A stretch of 64,000 bases of DNA from Spirochaetales bacterium (GTDB lineage Bacteria > Spirochaetota > Spirochaetia > Sphaerochaetales > Sphaerochaetaceae). Where the stretch lies: NCBI GenBank assembly GCA_017614375.1, contig JAGABZ010000006.1, positions 159,992 to 223,991 on the forward strand, written 5' to 3'. Shown here one piece after another: positions 1 through 7,667 of this stretch. The notes under the pieces are model-generated. The model did no database searches. It worked only from the letters and a program-made list of their open reading frames with translations, and was not told where the DNA came from. Positions within the stretch are counted from its first letter, which is position 1, and every line of letters starts with the position of its first letter. Position numbers and translations under genes: made by a program.

Positions 1-2
1 TC

Positions 3-1598
3 TTCTCCCTGGCCAACCCGGTGTCTCTGCGCGATATGACCCATGTGTTCCGCGTCGGAATGGATTTCGACTACAAGACCGAGCTCGGACAGCTGGTCCG
101 GATGCAGTACGAACGCAACGATTTCACCCTGGAAAGGGGAACGTTCAGGATGCGCGGTGACCGGCTGGAAATCTATCCGGCCTATCTTACGAACGCCGTC
201 CGGCTCACCCTGGACTGGGAGACGGTGACCGACATCACCTGGTTCGACCCGGTAAGCGGCGAGAAGCAGGACAGCGTCGATAACTTCACCCTATATCCTG
301 CCAAGCAGTTTGTCCTGCCCCCGGAGCAGATCAAGGCCGGAATCAGGCGGATCGAGGAGGAAAAGGACCAGCAGTACGAGCACTTTCTTGCAAGCGGAAA
401 GATTCTGGAAGCCGAACGGATCAAGACCCGGGTCGAATACGACATGGAGATGCTCAGTGAGATAGGGTACTGCTCCGGAATCGAGAATTACAGCAGGCCG
501 CTCTCCGACCGCAAGCCCGGTGAACGCCCCGCCGTGCTTCTTGACTACTTCCCCCAGGGCTTCGTGACTTTCATCGACGAATCCCACGTGACTCTGCCCC
601 AGGTCGGGGCGATGTACGAGGGGGACCACAACCGGAAGGTGACTCTGGTCGAGTACGGCTTCAGGCTTCCGTCGGCACTGGACAACAGGCCGCTGCGTTT
701 CGATGAGTTCACACAGATGATCGGCCAGAGGATCTTCGTCTCCGCCACACCGGGAAAGATGGAAAAACAGCTCTCCACCAACACCGCGCTGCAGGTTATC
801 CGTCCGACCGGGCTTCTCGATCCGCTGGTGGAGGTCCGCCCCACCGAGGGGCAGATTGAGGACCTGTTCGGCGAGATCAGCAAGTGCATCGCAAAGGGCC
901 AGAGGGTTCTTGCCACGACTCTGACCAAAAGGATGGCCGAGGAACTGGCCGGTTTCTTTGCCGCGAAGGGCATCAAGGCCAGGTACCTGCACTCGGATAT
1001 CGAGACAATCGAGAGGGTGGAGATTCTGCGGGACCTCAGGCAGGGAAAGTTCGACGTACTGATCGGAATCAACCTCCTGCGTGAAGGTCTGGATCTGCCG
1101 GAGGTTGCCCTGATTGCGATTCTAGATGCGGACAAAATCGGCTTTCTGCGCTCGGCCACCAGCCTGATTCAGACCATCGGAAGGGCTGCCAGAAACGTCG
1201 ACGGGCACGTAATCATGTATGCCGACTCGATGAGCGACGCCATGCGTGAGGCCATCGGTGAAACCGAAATGCGGCGTGAGATTCAGATGAAGTACAACCG
1301 GGAACACGGAATCACCCCGACCAGCATCAAAAAGGCGGTTGAGGACATCCTGCGTACCGAACGCCGGCAGACCGTCGAAGACCAGAAGCAGGATCTGAAG
1401 ATCCGCTCATCCGGCTACAACCTCCTCAATCCCGCGCAGCGGAAGGCTTACATCAAGGAACTGGAAAAAGAGATGATGAAGGCCGCCGAGGCTCTGGAGT
1501 TCGAACGGGCCGCCGTCATCCGCGACCAGATCGACGCCCTCAAACAGGGCAGGACCGATGTTGTGGAGTCTTCGGTTCCCGTCTTTGTCATGCCTTAG
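3..1598 (+). CDS. uvrB: UvrABC excinuclease subunit B, 5'-truncated by window edge
   Basis: UvrB is the helicase-like damage-verifying subunit of nucleotide excision repair; it is loaded on DNA by UvrA and then recruits UvrC. The reading frame is open from base 3, so about the last 530 residues are visible of a protein that is usually near 670; the Walker A region lies outside. Seen here are the helicase motif V/VI region (INLLREGLDLPEV, then QTIGRAARN near 1170-1200) and a C-terminal UVR motif (KAAEALEFERAAVIRDQ near 1480-1530) that contacts UvrC. The stop codon lies inside the 3' end of the convergent thiQ-like gene, an 11 bp overlap. The partner uvrA is in this window at 35.1 kb but not in the same operon. 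Identification is firm. Confidence 0.97.
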   Translation, partial: FSLANPVSLRDMTHVFRVGMDFDYKTELGQLVRMQYERNDFTLERGTFRMRGDRLEIYPAYLTNAVRLTLDWETVTDITWFDPVSGEKQDSVDNFTLYPAKQFVLPPEQIKAGIRRIEEEKDQQYEHFLASGKILEAERIKTRVEYDMEMLSEIGYCSGIENYSRPLSDRKPGERPAVLLDYFPQGFVTFIDESHVTLPQVGAMYEGDHNRKVTLVEYGFRLPSALDNRPLRFDEFTQMIGQRIFVSATPGKMEKQLSTNTALQVIRPTGLLDPLVEVRPTEGQIEDLFGEISKCIAKGQRVLATTLTKRMAEELAGFFAAKGIKARYLHSDIETIERVEILRDLRQGKFDVLIGINLLREGLDLPEVALIAILDADKIGFLRSATSLIQTIGRAARNVDGHVIMYADSMSDAMREAIGETEMRREIQMKYNREHGITPTSIKKAVEDILRTERRQTVEDQKQDLKIRSSGYNLLNPAQRKAYIKELEKEMMKAAEALEFERAAVIRDQIDALKQGRTDVVESSVPVFVMP

Positions 1599-2643
1599 GC
1601 TCGATTCTCCTGTCACCGGCAAACACAATCGTATTGTCCAGCCGTACTTCCAGATCCAGCGTCTGCGAGGTCGGGGCCCGGCGCACACGGGCTTTGAGCA
1701 GGGCCGTCTTGTATGAGCAGGTCAGATCCCAGCAGTCCCCGCGGTACTCGGATTTGATAATCGTGCAGCCGGGGAAGAGCAGTCTGCTGTACAGGGGACC
1801 GGGGAGGGCAGGTGAAACGTCTTCGGGTCTGAAGAAAACGGTGTTCTGGCCCGAGCCCGGGATCTCGGGCAGCCGGGTCCGGTCGAACGCCGAAGTACTC
1901 AGGCAGGAGAGGGCCAGTTCGCAGGGAATCGTGCAGCCCGGTCCCATGAATGAGGCGACGAAGCGGTTGGCCGGTTCACGGTATACCTGCTGCGGTGTGC
2001 CGATCTGCTCGATTCTTCCGTTTCTCATCACGCAGATCCGGTCGCTGATAGCCAGCGCTTCCTCGCGGTCGTGGGTGACATAGACCATCGTCTGTCCCAG
2101 GGTCTGCTGGATACTGTGGATTTCACTGCGGAGCCTGAGCCTGAGTTGAGCGTCAAGGGCGGAAAGAGGCTCGTCCAGAAGCAGGACAGCCGGGGAGGCT
2201 GCCAGGGCGCGGGCCAGGGCAACCCTCTGCTTTTCACCGCCGGAGAGGCTGCCTATCTGGCGTTTGGCGAAGTTGCCGAGATTGACCAGTTCCAGCAGCT
2301 CTCCTACCCGCTGACGGGTGTATGAGCGGTTTCTGCGGCGTACCGAGAGAGGGTAGGCCACGTTGTGATACACATCCATAGTCGGAAACAGCGCGTAATC
2401 CTGGAAAACCACAGCGCATTCACGCTTTTCCGGGGGCAGATCCGTCACATCCCCATCCCCGATGAAAACCCTGCCGTCATCCGGCTCCAGCAGGCCGGAA
2501 ATGATGTTGAGCGTGGTGCTCTTCCCGCAACCGGACGGGCCGATCAGCGAAAGGAGCTCACCCCTTTCGACGCTGAGATTCATCTCAAGCGCCAGCTCCC
2601 CGATGGTTTTCCTTATATTCTCAAGCCTGAGTGCGATGCTCAT
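1588..2643 (-). CDS. thiQ: Thiamine ABC transporter ATP-binding protein
   Basis: Cytoplasmic ATPase that should drive thiamine (or thiamine-precursor) import with the permease and binding protein upstream. Visible motifs: Walker A GPSGCGKST near residue 38, Q-loop VFQDYALFP, signature LSGGEKQRVALARAL, Walker B LLLDEP and the switch histidine in VYVTHDREEA. The ATG at 2643 overlaps the permease stop by 4 nt (ATGA) and follows GAGGAG, so it was preferred to an in-frame start 24 codons upstream inside the permease gene. The 351-residue product is longer than the roughly 230-residue ThiQ of enterobacteria: after the ABC domain there are about 120 residues beginning with an RPEDV motif, like the TOBE regulatory domain of PotA/FbpC-type ATPases. 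The thiamine assignment rests on the upstream TPP riboswitch and the ThiB-like protein. Confidence 0.88.
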   Translation of the reverse strand: MSIALRLENIRKTIGELALEMNLSVERGELLSLIGPSGCGKSTTLNIISGLLEPDDGRVFIGDGDVTDLPPEKRECAVVFQDYALFPTMDVYHNVAYPLSVRRRNRSYTRQRVGELLELVNLGNFAKRQIGSLSGGEKQRVALARALAASPAVLLLDEPLSALDAQLRLRLRSEIHSIQQTLGQTMVYVTHDREEALAISDRICVMRNGRIEQIGTPQQVYREPANRFVASFMGPGCTIPCELALSCLSTSAFDRTRLPEIPGSGQNTVFFRPEDVSPALPGPLYSRLLFPGCTIIKSEYRGDCWDLTCSYKTALLKARVRRAPTSQTLDLEVRLDNTIVFAGDRRIEPKA

Positions 2644-4295
2644 TTCTTCTCCTCGGATGCCCGCGCGGTACTCTCCCGACGCGACGCCTGTCCCAGGGCA
2701 AAGACCCCGAAGCACACGAGCATCAGTACCGAACCCAGGGCACAGGCCCCCTGGTAGTTGTATGAATCCGTCAATCTGTAAATCAGCACGGGCAGGGTCT
2801 GGACGGTCCCGGTGCTGAGCATCATCGTCGCGTTCATTTCCCCGAATGAGATTGCGAACGCAAAGGCCCCCGCCGTGAGCAGTATCGGTCTAAGCAGGGG
2901 AAGTTCGACCCTGAAAAAAGTTCCAGCCGGAGTGCATCCCAGGGTCCGGGAAGAGTTGATAAGGCTCTGCGGAAGTGCCCGGTAGACCGGCAGGATCGTC
3001 CTGATTGCGAACGGAATCACCAGTACGGTGTGTGCCAGCACGATCAGGACATGGGCGCTTATGTTGCCCAATAGCCGCGAAACGGTGTAGTAGCCCAGTC
3101 CGACTATGATTGAACTGACGGCCATAGGGAACATCGCCACGGTTTCCAGGAAACCCGATTTCCTGCGCCGCAGGTATACACAGAGGCTCAACGAGCAAAA
3201 CAGTGCCACAATGCAAACCGAGGCAGCAATAATCAGGCTTCCGGCCAAGGCCTGACCGACCGAACCGGAAAACAGCCCTCTGTACTGTTCAATGCTGAAG
3301 TGCTTCTCCCCGGCGCGGGTGGCTGAGCCGACGAACGAGCGCACGACAACCGACACAAGCGGGGCCAGGACGAAGAACCCGAGCAGCAAGGCGTAAACCA
3401 ACGCCCATGCCTTTCCTTTTCCGGCTGACCTGCGATCCCCTGCGGGACGCAGACCTTCGACCGGCTTCTGAAGCATGATGTCGGTGATTACCACGACGAT
3501 GCAGACAAACAGTGAAACCAGGGCGAGGGCAGCGGCCTGGTCGGTGTTCATCAGCCGTCTGGCCTGGTTGTAAATCTCGACCTCGATTGTCGTAAACCTG
3601 GGCCCGCCTCCCAGGACCAGCACGACGGCGAAGCTGGTGAAGCAGAACAGAAAGACCAGAAGCGCCGAAGAGAGGACGGCAGGCAGGAGCCGAGGCAGGG
3701 TGACGCTGACAAAAGTTCTGAACCTGCCTGCCCCGAGGGTTCTCGAGGCCATCTCACAGGAGCGGTCCATCTGCTCCCACGCAGAGCCTGTCAGACTCAT
3801 CACCACCGGAAAGTTGTAAAAGGTATGGGCGGCAATGATGGCCCAATATGAGTAAAGTATCCTCAGCGGAGGCTGTGAAAGCCCGAACAGGGCCATCAGA
3901 GCCCGGTTCAGGTAGCCGTTGTTTCCGTAGAAGATGACAAAACCGAGAACCAGCAGAATCGGGGGCAGGACAAAGGGAATCATGCAGACGGATTTCAGAA
4001 TCCGGCGCCCCGGAAAGTCGCAGTTGCCGATCAGCCATGCCCCAGGCAGACCTGCCGCGACAGAGAAAAGAGTGCTGACCAGAGCCTGCCTGAACGTAAA
4101 TCCGATGACGCTCAGACTGTACGGATCGCTGAGGATGAGCGCAATCCGCTTCAGGCTGAACCTGCCGTCAACTATGAACGCTCCGCCCGTGGTGTAAAGG
4201 AGCGGGACGAAGAAAAGGACAATCAGAAGCACCCCCGCCGGAAGCGGAGTGAGCAGCAGAAGTCCTTTGCCGGTGCGTCCTTTTGTCGGGGACAT
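2640..4295 (-). CDS. thiP: Thiamine ABC transporter permease (two fused membrane domains)
   Basis: Integral membrane component of the thiamine importer. At 551 residues it contains two copies of the binding-protein-dependent permease domain in one chain, as in ThiP/FbpB proteins: about six membrane segments in residues 15-270, a linker (about 272-292) rich in Arg, Gly and Lys, then a second set in 292-535. Each half carries an EAA-type loop for docking to the ATPase (near residues 180-200 and 445-465; the second contains NSSRTLGCTPAGTFFRVELP). The start ATG is 3 nt after the ThiB stop and follows GTAAGGG; the stop overlaps the ATPase start. Length is close to the usual ThiP (about 530-540). 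Substrate is inferred from the operon and its riboswitch. Confidence 0.9.
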   Translation of the reverse strand: MSPTKGRTGKGLLLLTPLPAGVLLIVLFFVPLLYTTGGAFIVDGRFSLKRIALILSDPYSLSVIGFTFRQALVSTLFSVAAGLPGAWLIGNCDFPGRRILKSVCMIPFVLPPILLVLGFVIFYGNNGYLNRALMALFGLSQPPLRILYSYWAIIAAHTFYNFPVVMSLTGSAWEQMDRSCEMASRTLGAGRFRTFVSVTLPRLLPAVLSSALLVFLFCFTSFAVVLVLGGGPRFTTIEVEIYNQARRLMNTDQAAALALVSLFVCIVVVITDIMLQKPVEGLRPAGDRRSAGKGKAWALVYALLLGFFVLAPLVSVVVRSFVGSATRAGEKHFSIEQYRGLFSGSVGQALAGSLIIAASVCIVALFCSLSLCVYLRRRKSGFLETVAMFPMAVSSIIVGLGYYTVSRLLGNISAHVLIVLAHTVLVIPFAIRTILPVYRALPQSLINSSRTLGCTPAGTFFRVELPLLRPILLTAGAFAFAISFGEMNATMMLSTGTVQTLPVLIYRLTDSYNYQGACALGSVLMLVCFGVFALGQASRRESTARASEEKK

Positions 4296-4298
4296 CCC

Positions 4299-5315
4299 TT
4301 ACCTGACCATCCTCAGCGCCCAGGCGGAGAGATACTCCTCCATCTTTGCCAGAACTTTGTCGCGGTCGGTGCTCAGGATCTTTTCCGGAACCGGAGCGTA
4401 TTCAAAGGCGGCCGGCATCTGCTCGAGGGTGTTTGCCGGATACATCGAATTGTCCACGGCTATTTCCTTCTGGCCATGGGTGAGCAGATAGTCCATAAAG
4501 AGCTTCGCTCCCTCAGGGTTGGAGGCGTTTGCCGTGATTCCGGCGAATTCCACGCACTGGTGGTGCCCGTCGGTGAACAGGAGGGCCCTGATCGAGGTGG
4601 TGTTCTCATACATTACGTGATAGACGGGGCTGGTGGTGTAGCTGATGACCATCGGAGCCTCGCCCTCGGTGAAAAGGCCGTAGGCTGATGACCAGGAATC
4701 GGCGATTGTCAGGGCATTCTGAGCGGCCCGTTCCCACCAGTCAAGATAACCCTCCTCGCCGTAGACATCGATTGTCCACAGCAGCAGGCCCATGCCGACC
4801 GAACTGGTTCTGGGGTCGGCGAGGATAAAGGCGTTCTTGTACTCCGGCTTGAGCAGATCGTCCAGACAGGTCGGGCAGTCACTGAGTTTCTCAGTGTTGA
4901 CGACGAAGGCGAACACGCCGTAATCGTAGGGCACAAGCCTTCCGTCCTGGACATCGAGCGAGGCAGCCAGATTGACCGACCCGGGCAGAGTGTAGCCGGC
5001 GTAGGAGGAGAAGTCCACGGCATCGGAATCCTGGATGCCGACCACAACGTCGGCAATCGAGGAGGAGCCCTCGTAGGCCAGACGCTGAAGCATGTCCACG
5101 GATGTGCCGCAGCTTATCAGATTCAGTTTCAGACCGGTTTCGGCCTCGAAACCTTCTTTAATCGCGTTTCCCGGACCCCAGTCGCCGGTGAAAGAGTCGT
5201 AGCAGTAGACCGTCACTGTGCCGGAATCGGGTGTTTTCTGTTCGGCAATGCCCTGCGCGAACAGCGGGGCAATCAGAAAGAGGGCAAGAAACGCCGCAAC
5301 AAAGCCTTTCCTCAT
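4299..5315 (-). CDS. thiB: Thiamine-binding protein of ABC transporter
   Basis: Periplasmic or membrane-anchored solute-binding protein, first gene of the thiB-thiP-thiQ operon. Residues 1-21 form a signal peptide (MRKGF, hydrophobic core, cleavage near LFAQ-GIA) without a lipobox cysteine. The mature part has ThiB-family features: TVYCYDSFTGDWGPG near residue 34, where the family has its conserved YDSF segment, then AYEGSSSIADVVVG and the hinge-region DYGVFAFVVN. Length (338) is typical. AAAGGAGG precedes the ATG by 8 nt. Expression should be controlled by the TPP riboswitch about 40 nt upstream: high thiamine pyrophosphate would reduce synthesis. An HMP or other pyrimidine-moiety substrate cannot be excluded from sequence alone. 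Confidence 0.92.
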   Translation of the reverse strand: MRKGFVAAFLALFLIAPLFAQGIAEQKTPDSGTVTVYCYDSFTGDWGPGNAIKEGFEAETGLKLNLISCGTSVDMLQRLAYEGSSSIADVVVGIQDSDAVDFSSYAGYTLPGSVNLAASLDVQDGRLVPYDYGVFAFVVNTEKLSDCPTCLDDLLKPEYKNAFILADPRTSSVGMGLLLWTIDVYGEEGYLDWWERAAQNALTIADSWSSAYGLFTEGEAPMVISYTTSPVYHVMYENTTSIRALLFTDGHHQCVEFAGITANASNPEGAKLFMDYLLTHGQKEIAVDNSMYPANTLEQMPAAFEYAPVPEKILSTDRDKVLAKMEEYLSAWALRMVR

Positions 5316-5356
5316 TGAAAAGCCTCCTTTGAAATCGTTCTGCCGAGGGGGAAAAG

Positions 5357-5430
5357 TGTCGCTCCCTACGCCGGTATTATCCGGATCAGGTCAACGGGTT
5401 TGATCTCAGGCCAGCGGCCACCCCAGGACA
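5357..5430 (-). ncRNA. TPP riboswitch (THI element)
   Basis: Read on the minus strand, the leader of thiB contains the diagnostic THI-box blocks in order: CTGGGGTGGCC, GGCCTGAGATC (CUGAGA core), ACCTGATCCGGATAAT and ACCGGCGTAGGGA. A closing P1 helix can be drawn between TGTC (5430-5427) and GACA (5360-5357). These are the conserved P2/P3 and P4/P5 segments that bind the pyrimidine and pyrophosphate ends of thiamine pyrophosphate. No U-tracted terminator follows; the thiB ribosome-binding site is about 40 nt downstream, so translational control or an alternative helix with the CCCCC tract near 5345-5350 is more likely than intrinsic termination. Confidence 0.96.
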
Positions 5431-5436
5431 AGCAAT

Positions 5437-5465
5437 ACTGTACTTTCGCCCATGACTCCTGTCAA
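5437..5465 (-). promoter_or_regulatory. Promoter of thiB operon
   Basis: Minus strand TTGACA (5465-5460), 17 nt spacer, TACAGT (5442-5437). The -35 is a perfect consensus. The expected start point lies at about 5430, where the riboswitch P1 helix begins. Confidence 0.75.
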
Positions 5466-5488
5466 GTCTCGGAAAAAGTTGCTATAAT
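5459..5488 (+). promoter_or_regulatory. Promoter of the 5508 membrane-protein gene, overlapping the divergent thi promoter
   Basis: Plus strand CTGTCA (5459-5464), 18 nt, perfect TATAAT (5483-5488). Its -35 hexamer occupies the same bases as the -35 of the opposite thiB promoter, so the two polymerases cannot both be bound at once. Confidence 0.6.
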
Positions 5489-5507
5489 GGGCGGACGAGG
5501 TCCGCGG

Positions 5508-5969
5508 ATGCTTCAGATTTACATTCTCAGTGTGGTCTATCTGCTTATCGGGTCGGGAATCCTGCTCGTGGGGCGCTACACCGTGCGCCTGCTTTTCTTC
5601 GTGGACCTCAGGAAATCAATCCAGGACAGCCCGTTCTGGCAGATGGCGCTGCTGTTCTCCGGGGTTCTAATCGCCCTGGCTCTGCTGTTCTTTCCCATTG
5701 AGCCCGGTCCGCGTTTCCTGGGGGACCTGCTTCCGGCGCTGACCGTTCTGGGGCTGGTCGTGTACTACGCCTTTGCACTTCCGGGAAAGACCCTTTCCGA
5801 CATGGCCGGACGCATAGGAGGGCAGGAGCCCCAGGATGCAGGCCGGGATCCCGGCTCTGACGGCTTTGACCCTGCCGGGGCTCCCGGTTCCCTCAGACGC
5901 GTGCTCGGAATCATCTGTCTGGTCGTTGCCGCGGTTCACACGGTTCTGCCGTCGGTGGTGATTCTCTAG
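5508..5969 (+). CDS. Small integral membrane protein of unknown function
   Basis: I do not recognise this family. The 153-residue product has four predicted membrane segments, near residues 3-32, 44-64, 72-92 and 131-152, with a Gly/Pro/Asp-rich, probably disordered loop between the third and fourth. The ATG at 5508 was chosen because GACGAGG lies 8 nt upstream and because the TATAAT at 5483-5488 overlaps the earlier in-frame ATG at 5487, which would therefore not be transcribed. The Nudix gene starts 8 nt after its stop, so the two probably share a transcript. Nothing in the sequence links it to thiamine uptake apart from the shared divergent promoter region. Confidence 0.7.
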   Translation: MLQIYILSVVYLLIGSGILLVGRYTVRLLFFVDLRKSIQDSPFWQMALLFSGVLIALALLFFPIEPGPRFLGDLLPALTVLGLVVYYAFALPGKTLSDMAGRIGGQEPQDAGRDPGSDGFDPAGAPGSLRRVLGIICLVVAAVHTVLPSVVIL

Positions 5970-5977
5970 GGGTCCGG

Positions 5978-6379
5978 ATGCAGAGCAGGCTGACGACGAG
6001 CGGAATCTGGGTCAGGGACGGCAAGGTCCTGATTGCCCGCCGCAGCGCCGGAGGCGAAATCGGTTCACTCTGGGAGTTCCCCGGGGGCAAGAACCGACCG
6101 GGCGAAACCCTTCAGCAGACATTGAACCGTGAATTCACCGAGGAACTCGGGGTGAGTGTGGACGTAGGCAGGGAAGTCTTTGTCCACCACTTCACAAACC
6201 GCGGGATTCTCTACGAACTGCATGTATTTCTCGTCGGGTCGGACCAGCAGGCCCTGGTTCACCCCGGCATAAACTCACAGCTACGCTGGGTCAGGCCGGA
6301 CGAACTGTCCGGCTATGATCTGGTCCCCAGCGACAGGGCCTGTCTGGATGCGGTAATTTCAGCTTTGGGAACTACATGA
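5978..6379 (+). CDS. mutT: Nudix hydrolase, MutT-like
   Basis: Small (133 aa) pyrophosphohydrolase of the MutT type, which removes oxidised or otherwise damaged nucleoside triphosphates. The Nudix box is complete: GKNRPGE, seven residues, then REFTEELGV, matching G-x5-E-x7-REUxEExGU. The N-terminal strand ending GSLWEFPGGK and a tryptophan (LRWV) in the C-terminal half also match MutT-type 8-oxo-dGTPases. It follows the small membrane protein by 8 nt with AGGGG as ribosome-binding site. Its last 8 bp overlap the 3' end of the convergent glgC. MutT is the best reading, but a related nucleotide substrate is possible. Confidence 0.9.
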   Translation: MQSRLTTSGIWVRDGKVLIARRSAGGEIGSLWEFPGGKNRPGETLQQTLNREFTEELGVSVDVGREVFVHHFTNRGILYELHVFLVGSDQQALVHPGINSQLRWVRPDELSGYDLVPSDRACLDAVISALGTT

Positions 6380-7667
6380 CCGTTCCATCGGGAATCGTCG
6401 CACCCTTGTGGATGACTATGATTCCGTCGTGGATGCTGTAGCCGTCAAAGTCACCTTCCGAACGGGGGATGTCATCCACGCCGATGCGGCAGTTCCGGCC
6501 GATGCGGGCGTTCTGGTCGATGATCGCCCTGCGGATCTTGGTTCCCTCACCGATTCCTACATCGGGGATGCCAGCTTCGCGGTTCTTGGCCAGCTGCTCC
6601 TCCGTCTCGTAGAACCCGGCCCCCATGCAGTAAACACCGTCAAGCTCGGTACCCGCCTCGATTCTCGAGCGGACGCCGATGATGGAGTTGTTCAGTTTCG
6701 AGTCGGTGATGATCGAACCCTCCGAAGTGAGTGAATGACGGATCTCGCAGTGGCTGATCTTGGTGGCGGGCAGGTGGCGGCGGTGGGTGTAAATCGGCAT
6801 CGTCTCGTCGTAGAAGTTGAACTGCGGTTTGTCGCTTCCCAGATCAAGGTTGGTATCGTAGAACGCCTTGATTGTCCCGATGTCCTCCCAGAAACCGTCG
6901 AAGAGGAATGTCGTCATCTTCCGCTGGCCGAGGGCGGAGGGAATGATTTCCTTTCCGAAATCGCTCTTGTCGTTGTCCAGCATCTCGCACATGCTCTTGT
7001 AGTTGAAAACGTAGATTCCCATCGAGGCGAGGTATTCGTTGCCGCTGTCCGGTTCGACACCCAGGGAGTCGCGCAGGTAATCCGGATTGACCTTGAGGTC
7101 GGTGATGTCGGCGTCGGGGGCGGGCTTTTCACAGAAGCGTGTGATGTTGCCCTCCGCGTCGGTTCCGATGACCCCCAGCCCGGTGCACTGGGCCCGCGAG
7201 ATCGGCTTGGCGGCGATGGTCAGCTCGGCACCGGTGGCGACATGGCGCTGGAGCATCTTTTCCAGATCCATCCTGTACAGCTGGTCGCCGCTGAGGATTA
7301 CGCAGTAGTCGGGCTCCATGTCGGAGAAGTGCTTGAGGTTCTTTCTGACGGCGTCGGCCGTTCCCTGGTACCATGAGGTGCTGCTGAATGTCTGTTCAGC
7401 GGCGAGGATTTCGACAAAGCCCTTGTTGAAGGCGTCGAATACATAGGTGCTGGCTATGTGGTTGTGCAAAGAGGCGGAGTTGAACTGTGTCAGGACGTAG
7501 ATCTGTCTGAGATGGTTGTTGATGCAGTTCGAGATGGGAATGTCGACAAGTCGGTACTTGCCCCCGAACGGAACCGCGGGCTTGGACCGTTCCTTGGTAA
7601 GCGGATAAAGACGGGTTCCCTTTCCCCCTCCCAGAATGATGGCGATTGCGTTAGCGTGTCTTGGCAT
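6372..7667 (-). CDS. glgC: Glucose-1-phosphate adenylyltransferase (ADP-glucose pyrophosphorylase)
   Basis: Makes ADP-glucose from glucose-1-phosphate and ATP, the first committed step of bacterial glycogen synthesis. At 431 residues the length is normal. The nucleotidyltransferase signature GGGKGTRLYPLT is at residues 13-24, followed by the pocket KPAVPFGGKYRLVDIPISNC, the catalytic GDQLYRMD, and FCEKP. The C-terminal half has left-handed beta-helix-type repeats (for example GEGTKIRRAIIDQNARIGRN). The start lies 17 nt inside the end of glgA, so both genes are translated from one message. No separate branching enzyme or phosphorylase is seen nearby. Confidence 0.97.
   Translation of the reverse strand: MPRHANAIAIILGGGKGTRLYPLTKERSKPAVPFGGKYRLVDIPISNCINNHLRQIYVLTQFNSASLHNHIASTYVFDAFNKGFVEILAAEQTFSSTSWYQGTADAVRKNLKHFSDMEPDYCVILSGDQLYRMDLEKMLQRHVATGAELTIAAKPISRAQCTGLGVIGTDAEGNITRFCEKPAPDADITDLKVNPDYLRDSLGVEPDSGNEYLASMGIYVFNYKSMCEMLDNDKSDFGKEIIPSALGQRKMTTFLFDGFWEDIGTIKAFYDTNLDLGSDKPQFNFYDETMPIYTHRRHLPATKISHCEIRHSLTSEGSIITDSKLNNSIIGVRSRIEAGTELDGVYCMGAGFYETEEQLAKNREAGIPDVGIGEGTKIRRAIIDQNARIGRNCRIGVDDIPRSEGDFDGYSIHDGIIVIHKGATIPDGTVM

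Noticed and set aside
3..1598. uvrB as a truncated pseudogene
   Set aside because: The frame is open to the first bases of the window, so the missing N terminus is due to the window edge, not to gene loss.
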